Shown here: positions 38,901-50,900 of the stretch, piece after piece | How the letters are laid out: the number at the start of each line of letters is the position of its first letter | Numbering within the stretch: position 1 is the first letter of the stretch | Assembly (NCBI GenBank): GCA_013399895.1 | Contig: VXBA01001255.1 | Span: forward strand, 992,001 to 1,056,000 | DNA: 64,000 nt | Direction of reading: 5' to 3' | Source of the DNA: Serilophus lunatus | Taxonomy: Eukaryota; Chordata; Aves; Passeriformes; Eurylaimidae | Translations under genes and position numbers: made by a program | The notes under the pieces: model-generated | What the model was told of the DNA's origin: nothing | Databases searched by the model: none | The model's input: only the letters and a program-made list of their open reading frames with translations

Positions 38901-41900
38901 TGTTCTGTAATCAGGTGAAAACAAAACAAACTAATACAGTGAAATCTGCCTCAGAGGGGTTCAGTACTCACAGTCCAATTTGATGCAGCAGTCTGGGATT
39001 TCTTACTATACACACATCTAGCTTCAAGCTACTATTTTGGTTCCTATTACTACCTGTACATCTGGGCAAGCCAAGCTTGACTTAACTAGTTTTGGCTCTA
39101 CTTAGATCATATTTCTCAAAGTTAAGAGAAAGAAATCACAGGATTTTCCACTACAGAAATAGTTATAAGCACAGAAGTTTCAGTGTTGTTTTCAGGTTTG
39201 CAAATCATCTGGCTCATTAAGACCCTACAGAAATAACATCCCAGTAAATGACATGAATTTTTGTTCCATGTCCCTCTACAGATGCAGCAGCCGCCCATTC
39301 ACCTCCGCAGTCCTGGAATCTAATGAATTCCTTGGCTACAGGCTGGTGCATGCAGAACACTGATGCTGACAACAAATTGCTGCCTACAATTTGGCACAGC
39401 AGGCTTCGTAGCAATCAACAAGCATTAGCATCAATTGGATTGCCATAGCACAAGCCAGTACAGCAGAATCTGGAGACGAAGAAGGCATCAGCCTCAGACT
39501 GCAATCAGCTAGCTGAGTCATTGCCTGGTAACTGGGAATTGGAATTTGCATATATTGATAATATTTTGTGCCTGCCTGAAAAGAACTCAGGTGATACAGA
39601 TAATGTACCTACCAAAAACGAGCAAAGCATTTGCCATCAGGGATTGCTTTATCAGTATGAAGCAGCCTATCTTGTGCCTCTCACTGATTATGGTTTTACC
39701 CTGGCCAATTTTACTGGTTTAAACTGGAATCCTATTTGTCTTCGACAAGTAAAATTGTAAGTTCTTGTCTGTAATGAGATACAAAATCACTCCAGAAGTT
39801 CTGTATCCCTGCTCAAAGCTCCTGATAAATTCCTTTATCTAATGTTATTTGCAGCACAGCTAATAATCAAAAGAAATCCCTTAAGGAAGTTTGTAGTTTG
39901 AATATAGACATGACAAACATACCCTCATGGAAGAACTGTTAATTCAGATGGAATTATTTAAATCCCATGCTCAGAGATTTAGAAATAAGCTCTTAAGTCA
40001 GATGAGTGATTGCCACATTCGCACTTTCTAAAAATCATGAGATGACTTACCGTGTAACCACACGGCTTCTTTAACATTAACAGCTTCACTTTAAGGCCAA
40101 CTATGACAGAAGCTGAAAATGCTACTTGTGGTTTTATATGCTGTGCTTTCCAGACTTTTTAGACACTAAATGGGACAGCATTGAGGTATCTCTGAAAATA
40201 GTTACCTTTGGTCTGCTGTTGCCAAAAGACCTGGAAAAAAATAACTGTAGCCGTAGCCATGGAAAAGTCTTATCACCTTTTAATTCACTTAATATCATTG
40301 TCTAATATTTACCTATGATGCAACTGTAGATTTGTGTTAAAGGGAAGCTGTGCTTGCTTCCCAGTTCTACAGGATCTGACATAGGATTAATCTCAGAGAA
40401 GGATGGATTCAGTTGTAGTTTGAACTGTGGATCTACAAAGGTGTACAATTATAATTGCATCACCGTATTTGAAGTCAAGCTATAACAGCTTATGTTAATA
40501 TGGAACCTAAAATCCCCATAATCTTCCCAGTAAATCCATGCCAGGTACATATCTAGGCCCTTAAAGTTGCAGAGATGAACTGTACACTTTGCATAGTGAA
40601 CCTGCATTTTCACAAGCATTCAAAACGAATTAAGGTTTAGGTTGGATTTCAGGAGGAACTTTTTCACAGACAGAGTGATCTCCCACTGGAATGGGCTTCC
40701 CAGGGAGGTGGTGGAGTCACCGTCCCTGGATGTGTTTAAGGATAGGTTAGATGATGAACTTAATGGTATGGTTTAGATGGTTTAAATGGTTTAGATGGTA
40801 TAGATGTTAGACTGATGTTGGATAGGTTGTTAATCCAGGTAAAGGTCGGACTTGATCTCCATGGTCTTTTCCAACCTTATTAATTCTGTGTGTGTAATTC
40901 TGTGTGTGTAAAAATTCACTCCCAATAGCTATTTGTTAGCTAAGCAAGCATACCTCAATGAGAAAGCAAAGTTATTTAATCTAAGGTTGCAAATGTACAT
41001 GTGTTTTAGATCTGGCACCTGCACAATCATTGAAACTGAGGAGTGATGACACACAAAGCTAACAGAATCTAATCACACTCATTATCTGTCCTCTACCTCC
41101 CCATGGTTTGTCAGAACAGTTTCTCATGATGCGGGACTGTGATGTTTTAGCATAAGAACTAACGCTGCCAGGCAGGGCTGTAATTTAAGTGCCAGACAAT
41201 AAAAAAAAACAAATAAAAAAAAAGCCAGCCAGATCCTTGCTGATATCACCAGTGAAATAAATAGACCTGATTCCCAACTTTACTAAGGCTCCTTTGTGCC
41301 TCTCTGGCTATCCAAAATCACTAGCACTAGTATCAACAAGTTCACACCTCCCAGGAAGGTGTGAGATACAAGAATACTAAGAGAAGGAGTCTTCAGTATT
41401 AATGACAGTGGGTTCAGAGGAAGGACTGACAGTGAGACACTTAAAGTTTCTATTAAAGGACCTGGGAGACAGGTAGTTAAAGGACGAACACCACCAAAGA
41501 TTTCCATCTGTGTCTAGGAGGTGTTTCTACTGAAGAGATATTGCTGTAATAATGTTCAGATGGCAGGAAGAAACACAAGGTAAGGAAACCGGGTAAATTA
41601 ATGTTTTAATAACACCAAAGTTACGGTGCCATCCATTTACCCAAATCAATTAAATGAAGAAGGACATTCTCGTTTCTAGGCTGTTGCTAGGACAGATTTG
41701 CCGAGGGCTCCTGCACATTCCCAGTCCCCCCATTCCTAAAGCGCTATTGCCCTCTGGCTGCGAACCTCTGCCCCTGCACGGAGAGCCCACATTCCAGCCC
41801 TGTTCCCGGCTCGTTTGGGTTCAGCCCGTGATAAAAGATGTCTACTGTCAGAAGAGTTCAGGTTCCCAAGGCAAGAGAAAGTACAGTCGTTTCTAATGTC

Positions 41901-44900
41901 ACTCACTTTTGTTGCTGTGTAAAACAACAAACAAATGTGCCCTTTTCTCTGAGGAAGAACTACCATGGGCTGCATACAGATTTTAAACGAACATGGAGTT
42001 CTGTAATATTATAAAGAGAAAAAACATAAAATCTTCATGGTTTTTCTAACTTTTTTTTTCCCTTGTGTACTGATAAAAAACCTTTTGCAGGATTAACAGC
42101 AATAGAATTTTTCTCACTTTAACCTGGCCACGGAGATACAATTTTTTATTCCAGTCTCTGACAAGCTTAGATAATAACATTTTCTCCATACAAATTTAGT
42201 GTTTAAACAGTAAAGACAGCACAATGCCAGGGATTATTGTTTTCTTCAACTCCATATACAATTCTGGTTCCCATAACCACTGGTGTCAATATAAAAAGCT
42301 GTCCAGTTTACTTCAGGAATGAAAAATCAAGTGCAGGCAGCTAAGGGGCTTCTCCCTGCCTAGAGGATACATGTTCCCTTCAACATCCTTCAATTAAGAG
42401 CCCTGCACATCAAAAAAAAAATAAAAAAAAAAATAGACAATTCAAAAGTACTTCTGAAATCTCGTGAGGATGATGATAGTGCTTCTCCTTCCTGCAAAGG
42501 AAAGACCCCACAGATGACATCCCTCTGCATCAAAAATTCCTTCACTGATTCTCTCCCAAACCTCTTTCCAACTGCTGCAGGTGGATTTACAGTTAAGCCT
42601 AGTGTGGAGCTCAACAAGGCAGGCACTGAAAGTTATGGTGGTGCAGCAGCAGCTTTGCCTTTCATGGCAGACAGCAGAATGGGGTTTTTTTGCCACCTCT
42701 TTTATCCTTTCTAGATAAACTTCCATCTTCTGTTTCCTGTGGAGTTTCTGTGCTTCTCTGGAAAATCTATGTAAAATTATGTTCCTGATGAATATTGCTG
42801 GTAAATGTTTCTGAACTGGATGCTTAAAACAGTATTTTAGTCTTTTTTTTTTTTTTTCATCAGAGGCAGTAGGGAAGGAAGCTGAAATGGCTAAAGTAGA
42901 AATCCAGATCTGAGGACTGTAGGAATAATGTGAGCTCAGGGAGAACTGGAGGATATCACAACAGTCCAAACCAAAACAGATTCCATCAGAAGGACGAATG
43001 TGGCCATCGCTAGAATCCCCCCTAAGGAACGACCACAAGATGTGTAGTGCCAAAGAAGAAATCAGTTTATTGTTTATTGCAATAGCCTTTCTAGTTCAGG
43101 AAGGACCTAATTTTACCTCTTCTGAGACTTGAGCGGATTTGTTCATGTGTGTGAACTGTGAGTGCCTGTTGTACACCCTCAATCATCCAAGCTTTATCTT
43201 AGAGACTCTCTCACAACCCAAAAGTGCAGCAAGTTTCCTTGAGGTGAACATTACAGAAATAAAAGTACATTTTCCCCAGAAAATGTCACTGTGGTATTTT
43301 TGTTCTATACCTAGCAACAAATTTGTGTAATAGCAAAGCACACAACTTTAATGAAACACAAATTTACATTCTCAAAGAGAGGTTCTGGAAGGAAAGCACA
43401 TTTTCATCAGAACTGTTTCAGGTATGTGTGTCCTTTATGAGTCCAAGGGATTTAATCACTAACGGACTGTGAGTCAATTCCATCAACTATTTTATGAGGA
43501 CATGAACTTGGCTCAGCATTGTACTGCATGCTCTAAAGAGGGTCAAAATCTTCAGGAAATTTCCTTCCCGTTAATTATGGTTTGTCATTAAATGGTGGAA
43601 AGGCAAGACCTTTGGACACCTAAATGATAAACTACACACAGAATTGAGGTATATTTTCCCTAGTAAAGAACACAATGGAAGATGGGGAAATCATAAGGAA
43701 ACTATATTCAGAGAAGTAGTGCCCACATATGCTAATAAATGTTAATGTTTGGTGCAAGAGGATTTTTTTTTTTGACATATGGAAAACCTTCCTGTAATTC
43801 TATGATTTTATAGAGAAAAAAATGTTGTATTAATGGAAGAGAAAGAAGGGAAATGCTGTAAATTTCCATGGTTCTGGAGTGAACTTATATATCAAGAAAC
43901 AAAATATTGATGAGATGAACCTCTTCAGGCTTCACATTACAGATTCTGAGTTTAATTAGTAACATGGCACAGATCTAACTGGGTGAGGCACAAAGCAGGT
44001 AGCACTACCAAAGAGCCACTATTTCTCTCATCCAAGATAGTGAGGCTTTTCAGACTTTTAAGAACCTTCTTGGAGAAAAGAGGAAATAAAGAGATTTTAG
44101 TAATGTGGCTCCCTGCCTTTTTTGTGCAAATTGCTGTGAGTCAGCAGTAATCTTGAAGTGAAACTAGCAGCTGAACATTATATCACACCATAAAGGCTGG
44201 ATACTATCAAACATGAAGGTCCAGATATAATAAATGACCCAGGAATTTCTGAGATTTCTGGAAGGATTACTTTGCATATGCATATATTTGCTTTTACTCA
44301 TATTTACATATATGTGTGTATGTTTGTGAAGAACTTATTTTTTAACAACGCTATATATGTCTTCATATTACTTTCACAGCCTCCCCAGTCATTGCTGAGG
44401 TTAGATGTGCTAAATTGACCTGTTATCTTAACAGTGCATAGAGCTCCTGTGTGACCTGGAAAATGGTCTGTTCGGAATCAATTTTATGGGAGCCCTAGAA
44501 GATTACAGATATCTATTTCACCTTTCCTTCCTTTGACATACTTGCATTATCAAGGAGCAACCTATTTCAACACTTTTATGTTTATTAATTTCTGCTCTCT
44601 GCCAGCTACAGCCTCTCTAGTGAGCTCTGCATTCCTCTAGTAGACAGCACATAGTCCCTGTGCCCATTGCTCACCAGTCAAAGTCTGCTTCTGTGCACAC
44701 ACATGGCTCCGAGGTCATAGCCCCAGCGTATTTTCCTTGCATGCATTTCTTCTCTGACTTGCGCTTCCTGTAGATCCTTTTTGCTCCCATGATGCAAGCT
44801 TCTCCCTAGGAACAGAACCAAAAATATTTCTTTCACGCCCACCAGGCTATTTGTATCACTCGGTTTTCCTAAGCCTCTGCAAAGGGAGGTGTTACTCAAG

Positions 44901-47900
44901 GGAAGAGGATGGGAAGTCAAATGCCATCTCAGTACACTGGAGCTAATTAAAGCTACTGAAGCTTTAACTGAAACTAAACCAGGTTTTCCAATATGCACTA
45001 AGAAATTTTATATATCTGATTCAGTTCTGAATTTGTTCCAAAGCTAATGAGCAATTGATCCAGGTCCATTTCACAGCAACTGAAAACATAGTTTGATCTC
45101 TCTGCCATCTGAGACATAGAGCAGGTCTACTTCTTTGGTCTGATCTCTTTGAGAATAATTTCATTCAGTAGAAACTTGTAATATGTGTTTATGTAAATAC
45201 TTTATATGGACAAGTTCAGGTTTCACAGGGTTTGACTTGTTATGTGGATGCTAAAACTCCCCATCTTCAGCACTCTGCTAAATATTTCTAGGGAACAAAG
45301 CTCAGCCTTGCAAGCTTAGTGGAAAGGAATTCAAAGGGCAAGAGTACGCAGCATACTTTCTAAAGTTCTGCAAGCTCCAAAGGCAGCATCCTCAAAGAAA
45401 TACTGCAAAATCCTTGGCATTTTTGCTTATGCCAAGTACAAGAAAGTAAAGAAGAAAATACAAGGAAGTCTCACTTATTACCTTTTATGCTGTTAAAATA
45501 ATTGTAAAAAAAATTTCATGGCTTTGATTTGATTATTTGATGGTATTAAACAGAAGGGCCTGAATAGCAATTGGTGTCAAACGCTGTGCTTCCTTGAATT
45601 TCAAGGAAGCTGTAATGATTTTTAGCATCTAAAGATCTAAGTAATTGGTATTTTTAGTGTAGAGTTGTGCCTTGTGTGAGCAGCTAGTCTGAGTCAAACC
45701 ACTTTACTTTCATATTCATTATTAAATTCTTGCCCAGCAACATACATACAGAAAGACAACCTTTGAAGATATAAATGTGTGCTTTGCCTTGGACTTCAGT
45801 GGAGTCTGTGGTTTATATAACCACAGAATTTGGGCAATATTTTATTCTAAGCTGTATAAAACAGGCTGTTGTGTCAAACTTGGCAGGGCTGGTAAGCACT
45901 TTACCTTGCTGGGCATGTCATCAATGGTTCCAAGAGATGTAGCAGCTGCATCCAGGATGCACAGGAGAGGGCACAGGGGCCAACAAATTGGGGAATAAAG
46001 TGTCCAACTCCCACAGCAGAGAAAGACAGAACAGGGATGAAATCAAGTGAGCAAGAAATGAGGCTAAGGGGGCTGGAATTTGGAGAATCAAATGTGAAAC
46101 AACCAGAATGGTCTTAAGACACTGGCTCTGAGGACACAGAAGGACGGAAGAAGAGAAGGGAGGTAATGACAAGAAAATTAGATGGAAGGTGTAAGAGTGA
46201 AGGAGTTCAGGCCTCAGTGGCAGTGCTTCTATGTTGACGCATTCTTCAAGTCTGAGTAAGTCTGAGCTAACTGCCTGCATTAGCTCAGGATGATACCCAA
46301 AAGACAGCTGTTCATCCTTTGGGGCTCACAGAGTCTCAATCTGAAGCCAACACACCACTGTAACAAAACAGACCCATCCAGTAACCTTAGAATGGATCAT
46401 GCTGATCTTTAACCGTAGGATCATTAGCTACTTCAGGTCAGACCCCAGCCTCCTTGCTTCTCACCTGACTATGGAGTTGCCAAGGCCTGTAGTCCTCTTC
46501 TGCACATCTCCGATCAAAAATGGACTTGTAGTCTATTTTCACCAGCTGCCACTCTGAGCGGTGGCTGAAATGTCCAAACACACTACAGAATGCAGCAGGA
46601 AGAACACACAGTAAAATGAAGCACCAGATGGAGCCAGGTAGTTACACAGGTACAATCACCCACTATTTCCAACACAGATCAATTGCTTTAGGAGTGACAA
46701 TACTACTCATTTTCTCTAGACAGACATAGCAAAAGTGAAATATCTATAACCCCATTAAAAATTGTATGTAGCTCTTTGCTCATCAAGACCCTCCCACTTA
46801 TGACACTACCCAAAAAGACTCTACTTGAAGTGAAGAGCTGAGAAAAGACTTGATGGAGGGGCTGGAGACAGTAGTACTTGTAGGAGTTTTACATCAATTA
46901 TAAGTTTTGCGAATTCCTGCCATGCAAATTAAAATCAGAACCTGAAGGGAACCTTCTTTTTATATCTCTGTGAACTCAGTTTATTTTCCAAGCCACATAT
47001 TCTGTTTCTTACAGGTCAGTCAGAAACTGGATTTTCCTCCTGTTTTTGCAAATCTGATCTGTAAAATGTCACGGTTTCTGGCATGGTGAGTCCAGATTTA
47101 TGCATTGTGCAGAACTCAGCATACCACCTTGAAACTAAACATAATTTTTCATGAGTCAATCTCCCCGCAACATTTTGTCATTCCTTTTTACAAAGGAATG
47201 TCTTAACTTTTCTGTGCCTCAGTTAAAAAAAAAAGGAATGTAGCAGCAAAAACACAGTTATAAAAAATACCTCACCATTCTTCTTTCAAATGTTCATCTG
47301 TCAAGAGTAATTCTGCTTCATATCACATGCAATTTGAGGAATCACATTTCATGCTGGTAAGCTAAGTGATAATGTGTTTGCAGCTTGCAAGGAACCATGT
47401 TGTCATTCCCTCAATCATATTACAAATAAAAACTGATGATATAGCAACAGAAGACTTCACATTCCTGGCTTCAGATAGCTCTTGGTTTGGGCCTAACCAG
47501 AAATGCCGTTGTTATGAACAACCGTCCTCATAAGGTATGCATGGAGCAGTTTCCATCAACAGCTCACTTACGTCATGATGAGAGTTTCCTCTCCAGGTTC
47601 CCCTAAAACACCATCTACAAATAGTGGGAGGGATGTGAAACTGTACTTGCTCCAAGATCTCCCTTCATCAAAACTTAACCTAGAGGAGAAAGCAGAATTA
47701 GTGTCTTCTTTCCTTAGCCTCCTACTACTTTACTTGAGGAGACTCTCTAGTCCACTACAGCTGCTATGTAGAAGTGAGAAGCATCTTCTCTTCTTGAATA
47801 GTGATTTTTTTAGTTCTTTTAAACAGCTGTTTTTCTGGAAAGCATCATAAATCAGAGCATTGTGCCAAACTTGTTTGGCAATATACCACTAACCCATGGC

Positions 47901-50900
47901 CCATATTTAAGTAGTAGAAACTAACAGTTATGTTAGAGGTGAAAATGTAGTCTAGGGATAAGATTTTTTAAAAAATAAACAAGTGATTTTGAGCATCCTA
48001 TTTTTGGGTCCCCAATATAAAACATTTTAAGGTGGTTAGTTTTCTGAAGTATGAGAGCTTTGACTGAGACCAGTAGTCTTTCCTGTGATGAATGGAAGTG
48101 AAAGCTTAGAACCACTCATCATTTCTTATGACTTGGATCCGTGTGTTTCGGATTTTAGTATGACATTGACTGCAGTGGAAGTAAATAATGCAAAACAGCA
48201 CAAAACTATATTCTACCTGCTAAGCTCAACAGTGCTAACTAGCAAGGACACTTATTGCCTTATTGATTACATAACCCTGAATCTATGCAACCAAGTTCTG
48301 GTTTGTAAGTGCTGCCTGCTACATAGAAGACAAGTTCATCAATTATTTTGAAAATAAAGGTACTTTGGTAACTCAAAAAGAGACAGAGGCATAAACCAGA
48401 TACAGATTTTATAAACAATGAAACTCAAGAAGCTGAACTGTGGTAAACTAGAAATCTTTTGGAATTACATTGATGATATCTCAGATCTGGACAAGCCGAA
48501 TTATGTAAAATGGAACTTCCAGGATTTCTTATCTTTATCAGAATTAATGTTTGCCAGTATCTTAAATAACAATTTCTAGATTATAGCTACAGAAAACTGG
48601 ATGCATACTAACTGCCTACTTCCAGCAGACTTCCAGTAACTTCCTACTTCTGGGACAGCAGACATTTAGCATAGATGGAGTCATTACCAGAGATGTCTGA
48701 TAGGCAGAGATGTGTGTTTCATGGCGACAAGAACTCCACCTTGATCCAGGTACAGAACACTGTGCTCTTCCTCGAAGATCTGGGAAAAAATGTATCTATT
48801 CAAATCTATTATTCTTAGTATCAAGAAAATGTCACAGTTCTTTAAGCATGGTCATCATAGAGGACAGGTAAGCCGCAAATTAGAGAAAATAAGAGAGACA
48901 CTTTCTGGATTCCATTTTTTATTATTTGGAGTTTATTTTCCCCAGTTTTTCCAGGTCCTTGGAAAATGCACTCTACCTTCAAGAGAAGGGTTTTTTTGCA
49001 AGGTTCAGCAATTTCCCTCCTTTGAATGACAAATTTTTGTTAGAAGAAGAATTTCATGTGTTTGCACATATCTGGCCCTATCTCACATAACTGATGTAGA
49101 CAGAAAAATGAGGGCTGGTCAAACATTGCAAAAATAATTAGATTCTTGAAATACCAAATATTGGAAAAGATTTTCTTTTCCTGTGTCCTTTTTTTGTATT
49201 AACTCTCCTCAAACATCTGCCTTCTAGCTTATAGCAGCATTTTTCAGCCTGAGAAAGTTTTTCTTTCTCTTCATGACTTGATATCCAATTTAGAAAAGAG
49301 GAATTACAGAATTTCCTGATCTGAGGATAAACATATTACAGGGTATTTCTTAACAAGTGGGACTTCACTAAATATTAGGAACTTAATTTGAATTCATCAT
49401 CCATTTTCTTTCCACAATTAATAAAGAGGTACATAGATTTAACAAGCTGAACTGAATTCTTCTTTTCCTCCATCAGCAAGACAAAGAGCAAGACAAAATA
49501 ATCTGTATATGGACACAACTTTGGACAACTCAATTTAGGTGAATTGGGTCCCAAATGGAGTGAGGAAAAGTAGACCAGTGCAACTACTGATTTTCAGAGA
49601 AGTACAATCATGGATGAAGAGAAAAACGGTTTGATTGCTACAAGTGATTACAAAGTAAAATATCCATAATTTATGCTGTTCTCTTTACTACAGGGTTTAA
49701 CTGAAGTCAAACTCTGAGTAGAATTAGAAAAATAATTTTCTGTTACATGAAGTCTACCAAAATACTCAAGTCTTTTTCTTTGAGCATCTCTGTACCTTTC
49801 AGAAGGGAAGTTTAGTCTTTTGTAAAGACTTGAAAAAAGGTAATCTGAACCAAATGAAATAAGTGAGAGATTGAATCTACTTTTATGACAACCTCCTATG
49901 ATTAGTATTTAAATCTGTGATTCTGTGTCACTTACCTGCCTCCAAGTGTTCCCAGCATCAGAAGTAACAAACATGCTGATGTCATTGTCTGATAGTTCAG
50001 CTCCTATATTACCTGTAAGATGAGCATTGGTTAGTGATAGAACACTCTCAGAAAACAGTAGAATTGGCAAATCAGGGGAATAAATGTGTTTATTTACCTT
50101 TTGCAATTATAGAACTTCTAGTTTTGGGATGATAACGAAGGGGAAGGGAAGGGTAAGGGAATAGGAAGGAAATACATATAAAAGACCAAATACATACACC
50201 TCTACACACCTCCACATGCAAAGGAATGCCCTGATTTTAATCTTACGTTCATGGGAGTAGAGGATTAGACATGATCTTCTCAGTCTTGAAGGCCAGTTTC
50301 CATAAAAAACATATGACAAGTTGAAGGATCATAAGGACTTTCATTTGATAGCCTGCCTTCTTTCCCAATACTGGTGGTGTGATACCCCACAACCATTCAA
50401 CACCCTCTACAAGCTCCAGATTTTGTCAATGTTTGCACATCACACACAGGCAATCTTTAAATGTTTCATACCTGAAGCTACAATAATACTGGGGGCAGTG
50501 TCTCGGCTGGCGATGTTTCCTGAGGTATAGGGGTTGTCTGATACCTTCAAGTGAAGATGAAGGGAGCAATAGGGCTATAGAGAAAGGGGAAATAAAAGTA
50601 AAAAGCAGATACAACAACGCATACTCCGATTTCTACAGGCTTAGAAACAGAGTGCCCTTCTGTATTTCTTCCTAATCATTACCTTCGGTCATCCTTAAAA
50701 AGAAATAACCACTTTGCTATCATTTTCTGACACAACCTGTTCCCACTGGGAAACTGATTCACCAGGTTGGAACCCTCTCCCAAGGACAGAATCTTTCCCT
50801 CAAAGGAGGGAACCAGGTTTGCAAGGGCAGGTAATGATAAGGACTATCTAGCTCTCCTGGTTCCTAGCTCTTTGAGAAGCAATCAAAGATGTAGATATGA

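Larger units (their letters stand above)
36321..44674 (-). other. SORCS1 intron, 8.4 kb
   Basis: Phase 2 intron inside the 10CC module. It holds an unclassified, more GC-rich and TG-rich segment (about 37320-38000), a CR1 3' end (about 40625-40905), a small CpG-rich patch (about 41695-41830) and a 203-codon minus-strand frame (42442-43053), all described separately. The remainder is AT-rich intron. Confidence 0.85.

Noticed and set aside
44678..44998. 106-codon minus-strand frame as an independent gene
   Set aside because: It overlaps the 10CC exon in the wrong frame; the real exon is 44675-44805 in another frame.
47179..47200. Nine-base-arm hairpin as a terminator or microRNA
   Set aside because: Arms too short for a precursor, and intrinsic terminators do not apply to RNA polymerase II introns.
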